Numbered from the stretch's first letter, positions 21,766-34,013 are shown. The stretch: 64,000 bases of DNA from Phyto melanocephala (GCA_941918925.1 OW799233.1:57131841-57195840); one strand, 5' to 3'. The notes: generated by a model from the letters alone, not told the origin. A program made the numbers and translations.

Positions 21766-22133
21766 CTTTAATTCCGAAATGGGCATCTACGTCTAGAGCC
21801 GCAGAAACGGAAAGAGAACGTGAATCTCGGCTTCAGCAAATGCGTGACAGTCCATCTTTATCTAGAGCTGCTGAGACATCCCAACAGCATGTCGAAAGAC
21901 TTGCTGCCAATCGCTCCCGAATGGCTCGATCAAGAGAAAGAATCGATTTAAAGTTGGCGGCATTTCACTAAAATAGGGACGACAACTACTACAATCACAA
22001 GGACGTAGTGATTGGCGCAATGGACAAAGTTTGCTTACATTGTCGTGATCTGAAGTTCGCTAAGGAATCCCCCACTAACAAAACCATGAAAAGAAAATTT
22101 TTTGACGCGATTCTAAAAGAAATCCCCACATAA
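21766..22133 (+). pseudogene. Helitron replicase/helicase N-terminal fragment
   Basis: A single frame from about 21766 to 22131, with one internal TAA at 21969, reads RAAETERERESRLQQMRD, then ERLAANRSRMARSRERIDLK and, after the stop, VVIGAMDKVCLHCRDLKFAK. The Arg/Glu-rich repeats followed by IGxMDxxCxHCxxLKF are the N-terminal signature of animal Helitron-encoded Rep/helicase proteins. Rep and helicase domains proper are missing. It follows the RAG1-like relic on the opposite strand. Confidence 0.7.
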
Positions 22134-23119
22134 AAAAAACAAAAACTTGTTGGCAAAAAAAAACAGATTCAAACGTAGGGATTCTAGAGGTAAATTTCGA
22201 ATGCTGCAAGTATTTGTGCAAAATTTTAGTCAAATGAAACTAAATGAAATACAATCTTGAGGTCCCCTTCAAAATTAACATTTTCAAACAACTATTTTTT
22301 TTAAAGATAATTTTAAATTAAATAATTTAAACAGTTTGAAATATCAAACTCTAATATCTACAAGGTATATTTGTTTGGTTTAAGAACAATTTTCCCTTAA
22401 GTACAAAATATACACATAAGTATTTATATTTCATTCAAATTATGTAAAAATTATTTGTTAAACTCCTAGTTTTGTAGAATTTTATATGTTTTAACCATTT
22501 ATTAGTGCTAGATTGTGCAATTTTATTTTTTCTTAAACGTTACAGCACCAACACATACATATTATATTATTGATTCCCGATTGCATATCTTTTGCATGGT
22601 TCAAATTGAGTTAGTCTGAAATTGAAAAAACTCGAATGAAATGCAGAAAAAAAAATTGAAGTTTAGGTGTGGTACACATTCAACATCGGCCCTTAAAATT
22701 AATCCAGTCTTTACTTGTATGTATTAACAAAATGTATGCTGAGTTCTTGATTAATATGACTTCAAGGCAGTTGATGTTTTTAGTTTTTATTTCATTTTTG
22801 TACAGTGTTACTCTTTACTCAAAGTCAAGTAATCTCTGTTAATAAATATTTTTTGGTGTAGGTATTCCCTCAGGTACAGTGCGCCAAAGTAAATGTACTA
22901 TTCATATTTACTATATTGTATGTCTGCTTGTCTTCTCCAGTCTAATCCGTACATGGTTGCTACATCAGTGTTGTCATAAATAAAAAAAATATAAAAAAAG
23001 AACGAATGCTTCCAATAATTTCATCAAGACTTAACTGCCACTTGGGCGAATGCTGGTTTTTGTTGTTAGTTATCGCAAAGAAAACGTCTACAAACAAGTT
23101 AGAATGATTCAATTGGCCG
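22134..23119. other. Spacer with a family A fragment
   Basis: About 22585-22720 is a minus-oriented piece of family A (CATGGTTCAAATTGAGTTAG, TTCAACATCGGCCCTTAAAA, ending TTTACTTG). The rest is AT-rich with no coding signal. Confidence 0.5.
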
Positions 23120-23480
23120 TGACGAATATGATAATACCCTTCGCCATCATATAGATATAATTATCATATTGTAGAGTAGCCTAGTTTTAAGATTGAATAA
23201 TAAGCGTCATTTTCCTTTATTTTATACGACGTCATCTTGAATCTTGAATTTTACTTAGTTAACTGTATTCTACTATTCAAATGCTTTTATTTGATGCCAA
23301 TATTGATGGGCTTAAGAAAAAAAAAATTATCAGCCATTTTGTATCTCCGCCATCTTAGGTTTCACACTTTTCATTTGATCAGTATTGCGAGCTCTTTCAT
23401 TTTCATTTGATCAGTATTGCGAGGGTTAAAGGAGCAAAAAAAAAATTAGAAACAAATAAGTAATTGAATTGTTGTTTTTT
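23120..23480 (-). repeat. Family C fragment (minus)
   Basis: On the minus strand it shows GATGGCGAAGGGTATTATCA, AACTGTATTCTACTATTC in complement, and CCCATCAATATTGGCATCA. A 24-base phrase (TTTTCATTTGATCAGTATTG plus CGAG) occurs twice at about 23364-23422 with 8 bases between. Confidence 0.5.
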
Positions 23481-23560
23481 AACTGGCGGCCATTTTGTCG
23501 GCTGTCCAGTGATTCATATTTGATTTCGCTCCTCATATCAAGACGTAGATTCGGTAAATG

Positions 23561-24165
23561 GTCTCAAAACAAGATTGCTGTTGCTCAGTTTTGAGTGATG
23601 ATAATCCTCAAGTGTATGTCAAGACATCCTTACATCTAGAAAAACTAATTGTTTGGTGTGCTTAATGAGCTGTTGGAATCACTAGTCCGTACTTTTATAA
23701 AATCGATACTGGTTAGAACGTTACAATAAATGATGACAGCCATAGAGCCACGATTATTTACTTTTTCGTTCATCCGTTTAACAAACATAATGTCCAGGAG
23801 CCGTGGTTTGGGCAAGACGGCATAACATGTTACACAGCTTGTGCCACAATTTATTTATTGAAGGATTTGTTTCGTAACCGCGTAGTTTCACGTTGTGGAC
23901 TCCTGAATTGACCTCTAAGATTGTGCGAGTTAACGCCGTTAGACTATTTTCTATGAGAATATTTAAAGATGCTAGTTTGCGCTGCACTATGGCCGTTATA
24001 TTGCCATAAATGATGGAATAAGTGTTAAAAAATGGTACTTTCAGATGAGATTACTTCCAAGCCAGCCGTGATGGCAAATTGCAGAAATGATATTTAAATT
24101 ATAATGCCAGAACATTATCTTTCGAATAAAGTAAATTTCATGTCAATTTGAAAAATTTCAATTTA
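23561..24165 (+). pseudogene. mariner-type transposase, C-terminal two thirds
   Basis: One frame runs with scattered stops from VSKQDCC through LSDDNPQVYVKTSLHLEKL, YFFVHPFNKHNVQEPWFGQD, GITCYTACATIYLLKDLF and CELTPLDYFL. A later frame gives NGTFR and DYFQASRDG, near the usual C-terminus. The three acidic catalytic positions are all visible (Asp in SDDNPQ, in FGQDG and in PLDYFL), which is the DDD arrangement of mariner enzymes. The N-terminal DNA-binding part is gone; family A repeats carry such a part, though not necessarily from the same element. The 69-codon minus frame at 23778-23987 is its antisense shadow. Confidence 0.75.
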
Positions 24166-24514
24166 TAAAAATACTCCATTTATAAAAATTAAAAAAAAAA
24201 CGACAAAAATGTAAACAAGAATTTATCGTCTTAGCTGCAGCTTTGTCTCAAGTAAAAATTGTATGTAAGTCATCTGCTGCATAAACGGTGAGTTATATAC
24301 TCGTAACAGCAATATAATTTTTTTGCAAAAGGCCTACGTATAAACGTAGTGCCAATTAGTTTAGAAGCGATCTATTAGTATTCTCAGAGATAATTTTCGG
24401 ATACTTAGGGCTTGAAAAACTTGATAATTTTCGCCCACAACTTTGACGATAAGTAGCTGATTTGTTCAACTTTGTCTACGAAAAGTCTTAGAATCATATT
24501 AGATCCAAGTAACA

Positions 24515-24878
24515 AACGTGTCTATAAATTATACTAGAGCTGGTAAAAAAAAAATAGAAGAAAAAGGCAGTCGTTTTAAGTTTCTCATATTTAAGAAAAT
24601 TGTAATGAGGTTTTGCACGATTTCACTAGTAATTAAATTTCGAATATTGGCAAAATATTTACACCACATAGAGGTCTATGCAACATGTCGGGACCTCTAA
24701 AAGTTGATTTTAATCAACAGACGGACAGACGGATACATATAAATCGACTGCCCTATTCATAAGCTTTCAATAAATATATACTTTATGGGGTTGGAAATAT
24801 TTATTTAAAAAAATTACAAACAGAATGACTGAGTTGTATAAATATATACCCTTGTTACTACAGGTGAAGGGTATAAAT
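24515..24878 (+). repeat. Family B 3' fragment (plus)
   Basis: Carries CTAAAAGTTGATTTTAATCA, ACAGACGGACAGACGG, CATAAGCTTTCAATAAATAT, TATACTTTATGGGGTTGG and the closing ACTACAGGTGAAGGGTATA. The upstream part is too diverged to place precisely. Confidence 0.6.
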
Positions 24879-25403
24879 GAAATGCTCTTATAACTATCTA
24901 CGTTCTGGTTCGATAGATTAAACAGTATGAAATGTATGATAACATACAAAAAATTACCTCTTTGTGGTATATAATAATAATAATTTCCGTGAAAATTTCT
25001 TAATGAAAAATAGTTCGGAAGCACCTTTTTAGGGGAGAAATGTTAAAGTTTCACATACAAACTGGCGCTATCCAAAATCTGTTTAGTAGTAAGGGAAGAA
25101 TGAATACACTTGTAAATAACCAATTTTTATAATTTTTATTTCATTAATTTACTTTCACTCCTTCATTAAAGTAAAGCTTTTTTCGAAACAAATATAAATG
25201 TGGTTTCGTTTTGAAATTAATGGGTTAAAACGGTATGAATATATTTAATTAACAATTAAAAAGTTTAATTGGTTTATTCTAAATAAATATCAATGTCATT
25301 AATTCTGATAATTTTTTTTTTTAATAAACTGGAAAATCGTGATTGCGTGCTTATAACTAAGCCAACTCAAAATTATAGAATTGCACATGTACATATATAC
25401 ATA
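24879..25403. other. AT-rich spacer, nothing recognised
   Basis: Non-coding AT-rich DNA; ends at the TA that borders the Tc1 element. Confidence 0.45.
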
Positions 25404-26640
25404 CAGTGCCGGTCAATATAATAGAACCAGTTGCAATATTCTGATTCAAAAGATGCACAAATTTCACGTATTTATTTTATAATTTTTTTTTAGTGTAAAA
25501 AACAGTTACATTTTTTATGCCATCTCAAATAGTGTGCATTTATTGTCAAATTTCGTAAGTGTTAATCAGTTATAAAAGATCTTTTGTTAACACTTATCAT
25601 TTCGTGCAGTTAATAAAATAGCACAAGTAGGCTTTTTTAAATATGTTTTGCAAAATTTTGTGAAAAAAAGTGAAAACGACACATAATAACAATTTTTTAA
25701 TGTACTTTCTATAAAACTGCGTAATATTTTTTTAAACATTGTATAGTTATGGTTCGCGGAAAGCATTGTTCGCCGGAAAAACGTAAACTAATACAAAAAA
25801 TTTGCGTCCGAGGGTAAATCGTATTCCCAAATAAGGGAATTGCTGAGCTGTTCCAATAAAATGATAATAAATGCCCTAAGATATCAGCAAAAAGTTGAAT
25901 CCCGTGGTAGGAAGCGAGTTTTGTCACCTTTAATAATAAAACGGTTAGTACGGACGACTAAAGCAAATCCATTTATGACAGCTACGGAGCTCAAAAAAAC
26001 ATTAGATGTGCCGGCAAGCATGGAAACTATTCGCCACAGACTTCGAGACAACAGCCTCAATGCCTGCAGTTCTCAAAAAGTGCAGCTCCTTTCCTCTAAG
26101 CATGTTGCTAAACGGATATCTTTTGCTAAAGCACTCTAAATTGGCCAAAGGAAAAATGTGCTATGGACTGAATCCAAAATTTTTCTTTTTGGTGGAAAGG
26201 GTTCCAGATGTTTTGTCCGTAGGCCGCCTAACAGTGAATACAAGCCACAATTAACATCAAAAGCTATCAAACATGGAGGTCATAGTATTATGGTATGGGG
26301 CTGCTTCTCGTATCAAGGTGTGGGTCCTATATATTGGATCAAAACAGTTATGGATTCATCGGTTTATGTAAAAATTCTTGATGAAGTTATGCTGCCGTAT
26401 GCTTCCTACGAAATGCCGCTGGTGTCGGTTTTTCAGCAAGACAATGACCCCAAATACACTAGGAAAATGGCAAAAAAATGGTTCAACGATAACTCTATCA
26501 ATGTAATGGAGTGGCCTGCACAGTCCCCAGATTTGAACCCTATCGAAAATCTGTGGACGGACATAAAGAAGGGATATCATTACCACAGTCCTGACAGTAT
26601 TACAGTACACAAAAAACAATAGCTGTTACTTTGTATTAGA
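25404..26640 (+). mobile_element. Tc1-type transposon, right end not found
   Basis: CAGTGCCGGTCAATATAATA follows TA-rich sequence (ATACATA) ~345 bases before the transposase ATG, the expected layout of a Tc1-like left inverted repeat. I could not find the complementary right end in the following kilobase, so that end is lost or badly decayed. Confidence 0.6.
25749..26622 (+). pseudogene. Tc1-family transposase, broken
   Basis: ATG at 25749 starts MVRGKHCSPEKRKLIQK. An extra A in the A-run near 25796 throws the frame, after which it resumes SYSQIRELLSCSNK and runs to KHVAKRISFAKAL (25840-26136). Near 26131-26158 the frame changes twice: LNWPKEK is readable from 26136, and then VLWTESKIFLFGG continues to 26622. 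The DDE part has FQQDNDPK (second Asp) and WPAQSPDLNPIENLW (Glu), giving the Tc1 DD34E pattern. The first catalytic Asp, expected inside WTDES, is missing: a codon is deleted. Stop TAG after HKKQ is slightly early. The enzyme is dead. Confidence 0.85.
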
Positions 26641-27403
26641 GTAATTTTCTAAACATACAGTCTAAGTATCGGATAACTTAAGTGTGTGAAATTTTTCATA
26701 AAAAACGGTTTATTAGAGAGGCTACGACCGACGATCCATATATGCGGAATCAAACTAAACATTTTTTTCTAAGTATTTACGGCTGTTGTGTAGACTTGAT
26801 GGCACCCTGTGAATATTCAGTTATTAAAAGGAAGTGTATATGGCCGTAATATTCGGCTCTTATATCCGTTTTCATATCGAAGCACTTCATGTTTCATAAC
26901 ATGGTCTTCGTTTATGATTTTTGTTTTTTTCAGTTCTGTTTTGTTGAATCATTTTATAGTTTTTGTGCATTTAACGGGGTTTTTTGCCTCACTTTACGGC
27001 AAATGATTTAGTGGTTATTTAATTGAAAAGCTTAAGGGGCACACAATACATACTGTATGGTACAATACAGCATCATCTTCATGGTACATTGTAAAACATT
27101 GCAAAAAGAAAGATGGAAAATGAAACAAAGAATAGGAGAAAGTTGTTAAAAATTAAACATTGTTGTAAATGAATATGTGTACAATGCATGTAATACGTAT
27201 GCATAAACAGACGTAAATACATGTGTATATAAATGTTATAAACGTGTAAATCTGTAAAACATGAATGTAAATGTATTATAGATACATGTGCATTTAGTTG
27301 TTAACTACTGACAGACTTGCATACGGAAATGAAACACATTTTAATACATACATTTATAGGGTGCTGCATAAAATGGCCCCATGCAAGAAGAACCGAAAGT
27401 GAA
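26641..27403. other. Spacer, nothing recognised
   Basis: AT-rich, no protein signature in either strand. The 65-codon frame at 26809-27006 has no family features. Confidence 0.45.
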
Positions 27404-29490
27404 CAAGTAAGAGCACCATATTCGGCTGTGCCGAATCTTTTATACCCACCACCAATTTTGTGTACATTTAAAGCACAATATTTATTATTTTGTTAATCGC
27501 TATGGAATAATCTCTTTATAATAAAATATGTAACACTTTCTTTGTAGAGGGTGGTTAAATTTTAAGGGCCCATGTTGAAGGTGAACTACACCTAGTCTTT
27601 AAATTTGTTTTCTGCATTTCATTTGACATTTCTCAATCTCAAACTTACTCAATTTGATCCGTAGAAAGATACGCAAATGAGCAACGCTTTAAAGTTATTC
27701 AGGTTTTTTATAAAAATGGGCGTTCAAATCAAAATGCATTTTGTGCATTTCGTAATTCTTTTGATCAACATAATCATTCAAATTCGTCCACAATCGGGAG
27801 AATTGTAACAAATATTTAAATTTCTGCAAAACAAGTCTGTAAAAAATTTTAGAAAATCTGTGAATGCCTTCTTAGTGCGTTGAATGGGAACCACTGATAA
27901 TTTTTGCGATAGTGTGGCAAAAGAGCAGTCAACCTCGACTCATCATCATTCCCAACAATTGAGCATCAACATTGTCATTGAAAATTTGGACCATCAGATA
28001 GAGGAGTGGTGCCAAGAATGGGGGGGGGGGGGCATTTGGCCGATATTTTGTTAAATACATAATTGAAATATACAAATATTATAATTACAAAAAGAAATAA
28101 TAATAATATCATAAATAATTTGTGTTTTATTTAAATTCAACATCGGTCCTTAAAATTTAACCACCCTTTATAACTTCGATATGCTACTAAAATTCTTTTG
28201 TAAATGTAGTCTTTTAGTAAAAGTGGGCGTTAAAATAAGAGTGTCAATAAAGTTTCTGCTAATAAATACAACTTAGATATTTCAATATGGTCCTTTATTT
28301 TCCCAAAAACTTTGTCAATAGAGAAATTACATGAATTTAAGATAAACCGTTATATGGGAGGTAGGCGTTAAAGTGGGCATTGCACCTAAACTTTTTGGCA
28401 CAACAATTACATTGATTAGAAGGATATATGTAGCAAATTTGATCATCATACCTCTAATTTTGGCGGTTTTATGAGCTTTAAAATTTCATTAACGGTAGAT
28501 AACGTGAAAAGTGGGCGTTATAGTAGGCGTGTCAAAGTTGTTCTCGCTAATGAGTACAACTTAGGTGTTTCAATTTAGCCCTTTATTATTCCAAAATCTT
28601 TATTAATAGAGTAATTATATGAATTGTAGGTAAAACGTTATATGGGAGGAGGGCGTAAAAGTGGGCGTGGCACCTTAATTTTCTGGAACAGTAATGACAT
28701 TGCCTAGAGGGATAAACGTAACAAATTTTATCATCATATCTCTAATTTTGGCGGTTTTATGAGCTTTTAAATTTCATTAACGGTAGATAACGTGAAAAGT
28801 GGGCGTTATAGTAGGCGTGTCAAAGTTATTTTTGCGAATGAGTACAACTTAGGTGTTTCAATATAGTCCTTTATTATTCCAAATCTTTATTAATAGAGAA
28901 CTTATATGAATTTTAGTTAAATCGTTATATGGGAGATGGGCGTAAAAGTGGGTGTGGCACATTGATTTTCCATCACAAGAAAGCCACTCACCAAAAAGCA
29001 GAGTGTGCAAAATTTCAGAGTCGTACATCCAATTTTGTTGCTTTTATGACGTTTTTGTTTTAAATATACCGAAAAATACACTGTGCGGTATAAATTTTCG
29101 TACATTTTGATCGATAACTCCTCTCCCAATGCATAGATTTAGACAATTTTCGGGGAAAAATATTGTTTTTACTCAGGAAATATATATTCGAAGTTTCATG
29201 AGTCTACGTTAATGCGTTTGGACACAATTTCATTTTATTCGATGTTCGAAGGACACAGTTTTTTCGACCTACTTTTGCTTTTCGAGCTATAACTCTCTTC
29301 TTAATATTCCGATTCAGCCCATTTTCAATACCAAACAAACTTTGTGTATAAGAAATATTCTGGCAAAATTTTACACACCTAACTTTGTCGGTGCGACCTC
29401 TATCGTGCTTTCAACAGACGGACAGACGGACGGACATAGCTAGATCGTCATCAAATCAAACCCCGATTTAGAATATATATACAGGGTGGG
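27404..29490 (+). mobile_element. Family A repeat, truncated at 3' end by a mariner insertion
   Basis: Starts with the clean cap CAAGTAAGAGCACCATATTC and GGCTGTGCCGAATC. The mariner-type helix-turn-helix fragment is at about 27640-28005. Three sub-repeats follow at about 28219, 28507 and 28795 (AAGTGGGCGTTATAGTAGG), a ~290-bp period. The closing tract GACGGACAGACGGACG is present, but the repeat breaks off inside the usual ATATATACTTTATGGGG at ATATATAC, where CAGGGTGGGCC begins. Confidence 0.85.
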
Positions 29491-29858
29491 CCAAAAAAAC
29501 CAAGGGGTGTAAAAGTTTAATAACTTTTTCGTTTATTACTTTTTTTTTATTTTTTCTTTCAGATTATATATATACAAAAGGGAAATTTTTTTACACTAAG
29601 TATGAAAAATGATGTCTCTTAAATGACCACCGTTATCAGCTTCGCATTGATGGGCTCTTTTTAGAGCATTTTCCATAACATCATTCAAAACTTGTGGCTG
29701 TAGCGTTCGAATTTCTGCAACAATGTTTGCCTTGAGTTCAAGGATTGTATCTGGCTTGTTCACATACACTCGCTCCTTCAAATAACCCCAAAGAAAATAG
29801 TCGGGTGCTGTCAAATCTGGCGATCGCGCTGGCCAAATAATTTCCGAATTTCTGGATG
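29491..29858 (-). pseudogene. mariner-type transposase C-terminus with terminal repeat
   Basis: On the minus strand the frame reads EIIWPARSPDLTAPDYFLWG, then YLKERVYVNKPDTILELKAN and finally KRAHQCEADNGGHLRDIIFH (29858-29599). SPDLTAPDYFLWGY carries the last catalytic Asp position of this mariner-like group. About 100 bases further, CAGGGTGGGCCAAAAAAACC at 29491 follows TA and is a typical terminal repeat, so this is the element's 3' end inserted into a family A copy at a TA. The N-terminal part and other end are lost at a TATG microsatellite (29856-29880). Confidence 0.75.
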
Positions 29859-31034
29859 TATGTATGTATGTATGTATGTGTATAAAATATTAAAACTAAA
29901 ATAGATTACTTTTGATTAATATACAAAGATTCAATGTATAACATAAATTGACATGTTATCACATGACAAAAGTGTTATATCGTCCCTTGAACACAGTAAG
30001 TAATTTCATGCTGACAACTTTAATGTTGCGTAGCCGCAAACTTAGTTCGATTGTCCGTTGCCCTAGAAGTTATTACAAATGTAAACTAGCAGCAGTCGTT
30101 AAAATTAATGTTGGCTTTATAACGTCACTGAAGTTGTGCTGTATTCCAAAATTTATTTTTTTTAAAAATGTGTTTGGAAAAATATTTAAATTTATTAAAA
30201 CAAACTAAATTCTTAATAAAATATTACATTGCAAAGATATAGGAATTGAAAACTAAGTTAATTAAAATTGTTTAAGTTTGTAGTATCCCAATGCCAAACA
30301 TTTTGTGGATGGCACGATTTTTGTTTTTGATGTCCCTGTATATATGTAGGTCTCTCTTCTGCAATTAATAGGCGCTCATTTCTTGCCTAATGTGAGCATC
30401 GGAATTAATCACACGATTTAAGGTCTGCTGAAAAAATTATGAAAGCAATTTGAGCAAATATTTCACTTCTGAAATGATAGGCAGTACAAATGGCATACCT
30501 TATTGCGGTTTTTGTATTAAACGACACTCCCAAAATTTGTAAAATCCAAAAAATTAAGAAATCACAAGCAAAAAATGGTTTAACTACTTCATCCAAAAAA
30601 GAGATGTACTTGTATAAAAACATTTTTCTACAGTGATTAGAGTTATTCAAAATATAATTAATGTTATGGAATAAAAGTATGTCCTACACCAAATTGGTGG
30701 TGGATATATAATATTCGAATTCACAAAATTGTGATTCGCTAGCATTATAAATGATGGTTTGTTTTTCAAAATTTCGAAATAAATTTTTTTGTTCGGAAAT
30801 CTACAGATGTATGGAGTTTGACGTTCAATCTTCTAAATATGTATGTATATGGGTTTGTGATCTGCCATAATTTACAGGAAAACAATTTTATCGATTTATT
30901 TAAAACAAGCAATATACAAAACTAAATAACGATTTAAACGATGTAATCATTTTAAAATTTACAATAAGTAATTTAAATTAAATTTGGAAAATATATGATA
31001 TTTTAATTACTTAAAGTTTTGGAAAATAATAATA
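29859..31034. other. Spacer beginning with a TATG microsatellite
   Basis: ATGT repeats at 29856-29880, then AT-rich DNA. The minus-strand 81-codon frame at 30405-30650 (FLIFWILQILGVSFNTKTAI) is hydrophobic but I cannot assign it; I treat it as chance. Confidence 0.4.
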
Positions 31035-31370
31035 TACGAAATAAGATAAAAATGATTCTTCATCAGCATTTTCCCCCGCTAGAATGGTCTAGTGACGTCA
31101 CTGGTTATGACGTTCAAAGCATATGCTTAATACTCAATAAACATATGAGTATATATTCTGATGTATTAGAAATATTTTGGAAAAATTCTATCCTCCTAGC
31201 TTTGTTTGTTCGGACTTTATCGTGCTCTCAACATATTGACTGACGGAAGAAATAGCTACATTGTCCAAAACTAAAACAACGACTTTTATACTTTATGAAA
31301 TTGTTAATTTCGATATGTTTCAAACGAAATGATAAAATGAATGTACCCTGCATCATTTCTTAAGATGATG
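31035..31370 (+). repeat. Degenerate family A 3' end (plus)
   Basis: Recognisable from TTTGTTTGTTCGGACTTTAT, CGTGCTCTCAACA, CTTTATACTTTATGAAATTG and AATGAATGTACCCTGCATCA, all diverged versions of the last 300 bases of family A. Confidence 0.45.
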
Positions 31371-31856
31371 GATGCAAAAATAGATTATAGAAAGAAGAGT
31401 ACATATTAATAACAACTGACCGACCATACATACACCAGTCTACTTACATTCATAAAATTATTTTTTAATAAAATATGATTAATATGACTTCAAATGAAAT
31501 TACAAGTGTTTGAAAGCAGTGGTGACACTACTGTATATAAAGGAGTACGTGAATATAAACGATTTTGTAAACTTGTATGCACGATATGGGTTAACAAGTT
31601 TCTCATGTTTTACATGCACCGGCCACTCTTACGGTATATTATGTAAAAAATGTTTTTAATGAATTCGCTTTTTAAAACGATTTAAGTTGAAGATGCTGTT
31701 GTTTTTTTGAAATAAATAGTACATCTTCTCTATTTTGCGACACTTAGAAGAAATGTTTCGGCAATGTAAAAAATCTATAAAATATATTCAGAAATTGTTT
31801 ATAAATTACATCGTTTTTACAATATGGTCGATAATATAAGTAAGTAAGGACTTGCC
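31371..31856. other. AT-rich spacer, nothing recognised
   Basis: No open frame or repeat that I can place. Confidence 0.4.
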
Positions 31857-33430
31857 ATAAAAAAGAGGTGGGGGTATATTCATTTTGTCATGCTCTTTAA
31901 AACACATAAAAATAAAAATATATAAAAATATATATTTAAGACCCCATAAAGTAAATAAATTCTGAGACCTGGTATCATTTTTGGACGATCTACTTAGCTT
32001 GTCCGTCTGTCTGTTGAAGGCACGACAGTCAGGGGGCTCAAATTTTGCCAGAATATTTCTTATACACAAGGTATACAAAACGGGCTAAATCGATATAATA
32101 GGTAGTGAGGTAATGCAAGAGTAGGTTAAACAAGTAAAAGCGCTATATTCGGCCGTGCCGAATCTTATATACCCTTCACAACGTGTAGTCATGCAATAAC
32201 AGTAAATTCACGTATGTATGTTAAAAAAAACAAAAAAAAAAAATAAAAAAAAAATTTAAAAAAAAAAAATTTAAAAAAAAAATTAAAAAAAAAAAAATTA
32301 TTGTATACATATATAATATATATAAAACAAAAAAAAAATAAAAAAAAAATTAAAAAAAAAAAAATAAAAAAAAATAATAATAAAAAAATATAAAATATAT
32401 TAAATAAAAAATAAAAAAAAAATAAAAAAAAAATTAAAAAAAAAAATTTTAAAAAAATTTAAAAAAAATTTTTTTTGCCTCAGCTGGGATTCGATGCCAC
32501 GTTTTCTCTAACCAGTATACACGTTTGTATGTATGTATGTTGTTGTTGTAATGTTGTTTTTATGAAAAGAAAATCGAGGTGGTCGTGGGTTTTTGCTCAT
32601 ATCTCAGTTGTTTATGTACCGATGTTTCTGATTTTCAATACCGATCTACTCCCGAATATTTCTGATATTTTAATACCTTACCCGGGTCCAACCAATGTCG
32701 GGGGGCTTCAAAAAGTTGATTTCAACATACACACGGACAGACGGTCAGACGGACAGACGGACAGACGGTCAGGGCTTAATCGACTCCTCTATTCATAAGC
32801 TTTCAGAAAATATATACTTTATGGGGTCGGAAATGAAAATTGTAGAAATTTCACACGGAATGACAAACCTATATATACCCTTTTTCACTGTGTGAAGGGT
32901 ATAAAAAACCATGTTCTTCCAACATCAAATTAAATGCATTTTGTGTGTAAACGCATTGACGTAGAGCGATGAAATTTTGAATGTATATTATCTGCCTAAA
33001 AAAATATCTTTCCCTGAAAATCGCTTAAACTTATACATTACGAAAGGAGTTATAGATCAAAATGTACGAAAATTTATACCGCACAGTGTCTTTTTTGATA
33101 TATTTTAAATTAAAAAGGTAATAAAACTGACAAAATTAGATGTATGTTTCTGAATTTTGCAAAAATTTATCTTTGATCGAGAGGCCTGCAGTAACGAAAA
33201 ATTAAGGCGACACGCCCACTTTAACGCCCACTTCAACGCCCACCTTCCATATAACGCTTTATCTTATAATTTCTTTATGGACAAACATTTTTTAAGAATA
33301 AAGGACTCTATATTGAAATATCTTATTTGAATTTATTAGCAGAAACTACTTTGACACGCCTACTTTAACGCCCATTTCCCACATAGTTTACTGTTAATGA
33401 TAATATTCCGTAAAAGTATAACATTGTTGC
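31857..33430 (-). mobile_element. Family A repeat (minus), split by family B
   Basis: 31857-32130 is the 3' part of family A (GAGGTGGGGGTATATTCATT to GCAAGAGTAGGTTAAA). 32909-33430 continues it without loss (AACCATGTTCTTCCAACATC, then ACGCATTGACGTAGAGCGAT and CTTTAACGCCCACTTCAACG). The gap is filled by the family B copy at 32131-32908. The mariner-type fragment and cap are absent. Confidence 0.75.
32131..32908 (+). mobile_element. Family B repeat, copy 2, nested in family A
   Basis: Cap CAAGTAAAAGCGCTATATTC and GGCCGTGCCGAATC, then ACCCTTCACAACGTGTAG, an A-rich block at 32220-32475, the core TCGATGCCACGTTTTCTC, the tract GACGGACAGACGGACAGACG and the end TTTTTCACTGTGTGAAGGGT. It lies in a run of A within a minus-oriented family A copy, so it is the younger element. 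No coding capacity. Confidence 0.8.
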
Positions 33431-34013
33431 AAAAGAGAATCAGTAGTATCATTTCTAATGTAGAAATTCTTAGTGTTTCATTGTAAAGCTTAGTCTAGAC
33501 GGTATGTTGAATCAGCATATGTATGCTTATATTTATTTGCTTCAAAATAACATCACATGTCTCGGTTAGCATATTGAATATGTTGGTCGTTTACACGATA
33601 TGCTGAAAGTACCAATTTTTTTTAATTGAACATACGCCAACAAATGATATTTCAACACATGAGTTAACATACAATTTTTGTGTTTACACGATATGTTGAA
33701 TTTCGTTTTAACTATTGTATGCTGAGTCGTTTTAACATTTGTATATATATTTGTATATGCCAAATATATTTCATACTACATATGTACATATGTGATAATA
33801 AAAAGAATAATATGAAAAAGTATATATTTTATTATTACAACTAAATTTTATATAAAAAAAAATTCTAACTAAAGTCAAACCTGAGTAAAATTTAAAAATA
33901 CAAAATTTAGGACACGAAGTTTTACAATTAAAAATTAGGAATTACAAAATACAAGAACACGGAACATAACATCACTCTTTGTTGTTCAACCAACATTCTG
34001 TTGAGTACTGAGT
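33431..34013. other. Spacer with a possible decayed MITE
   Basis: Phrases such as TTTACACGATATG and CATATGTTGAAT-like strings recur at 33590 and 33684 (GTTTACACGATATGYTGAA), suggesting an internally repeated element of ~300 bp, but its ends are not clear. No coding signal. Confidence 0.35.

Noticed and set aside
23778..23987. Minus-strand 69-codon frame
   Set aside because: Antisense shadow of the mariner-type relic, which matches its family on the plus strand.
24890..24920. tRNA B-box-like GGTTCGATAG
   Set aside because: No A box, no cloverleaf pairing and no acceptor stem around it.
25840..26139. Separate small DNA-binding gene
   Set aside because: It is the N-terminal part of the broken Tc1 transposase, in the same frame as the downstream catalytic part.
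30405..30650. Minus-strand 81-codon frame as a possible receptor exon
   Set aside because: No conserved residues or splice sites fit a chemoreceptor, and no further exon lies nearby.
32475..32895. Overlapping 107- and 66-codon frames
   Set aside because: Both lie in family B copy 2; the apparent RTDGQTDRR string is a translation of the GACGGACAGACG tract.
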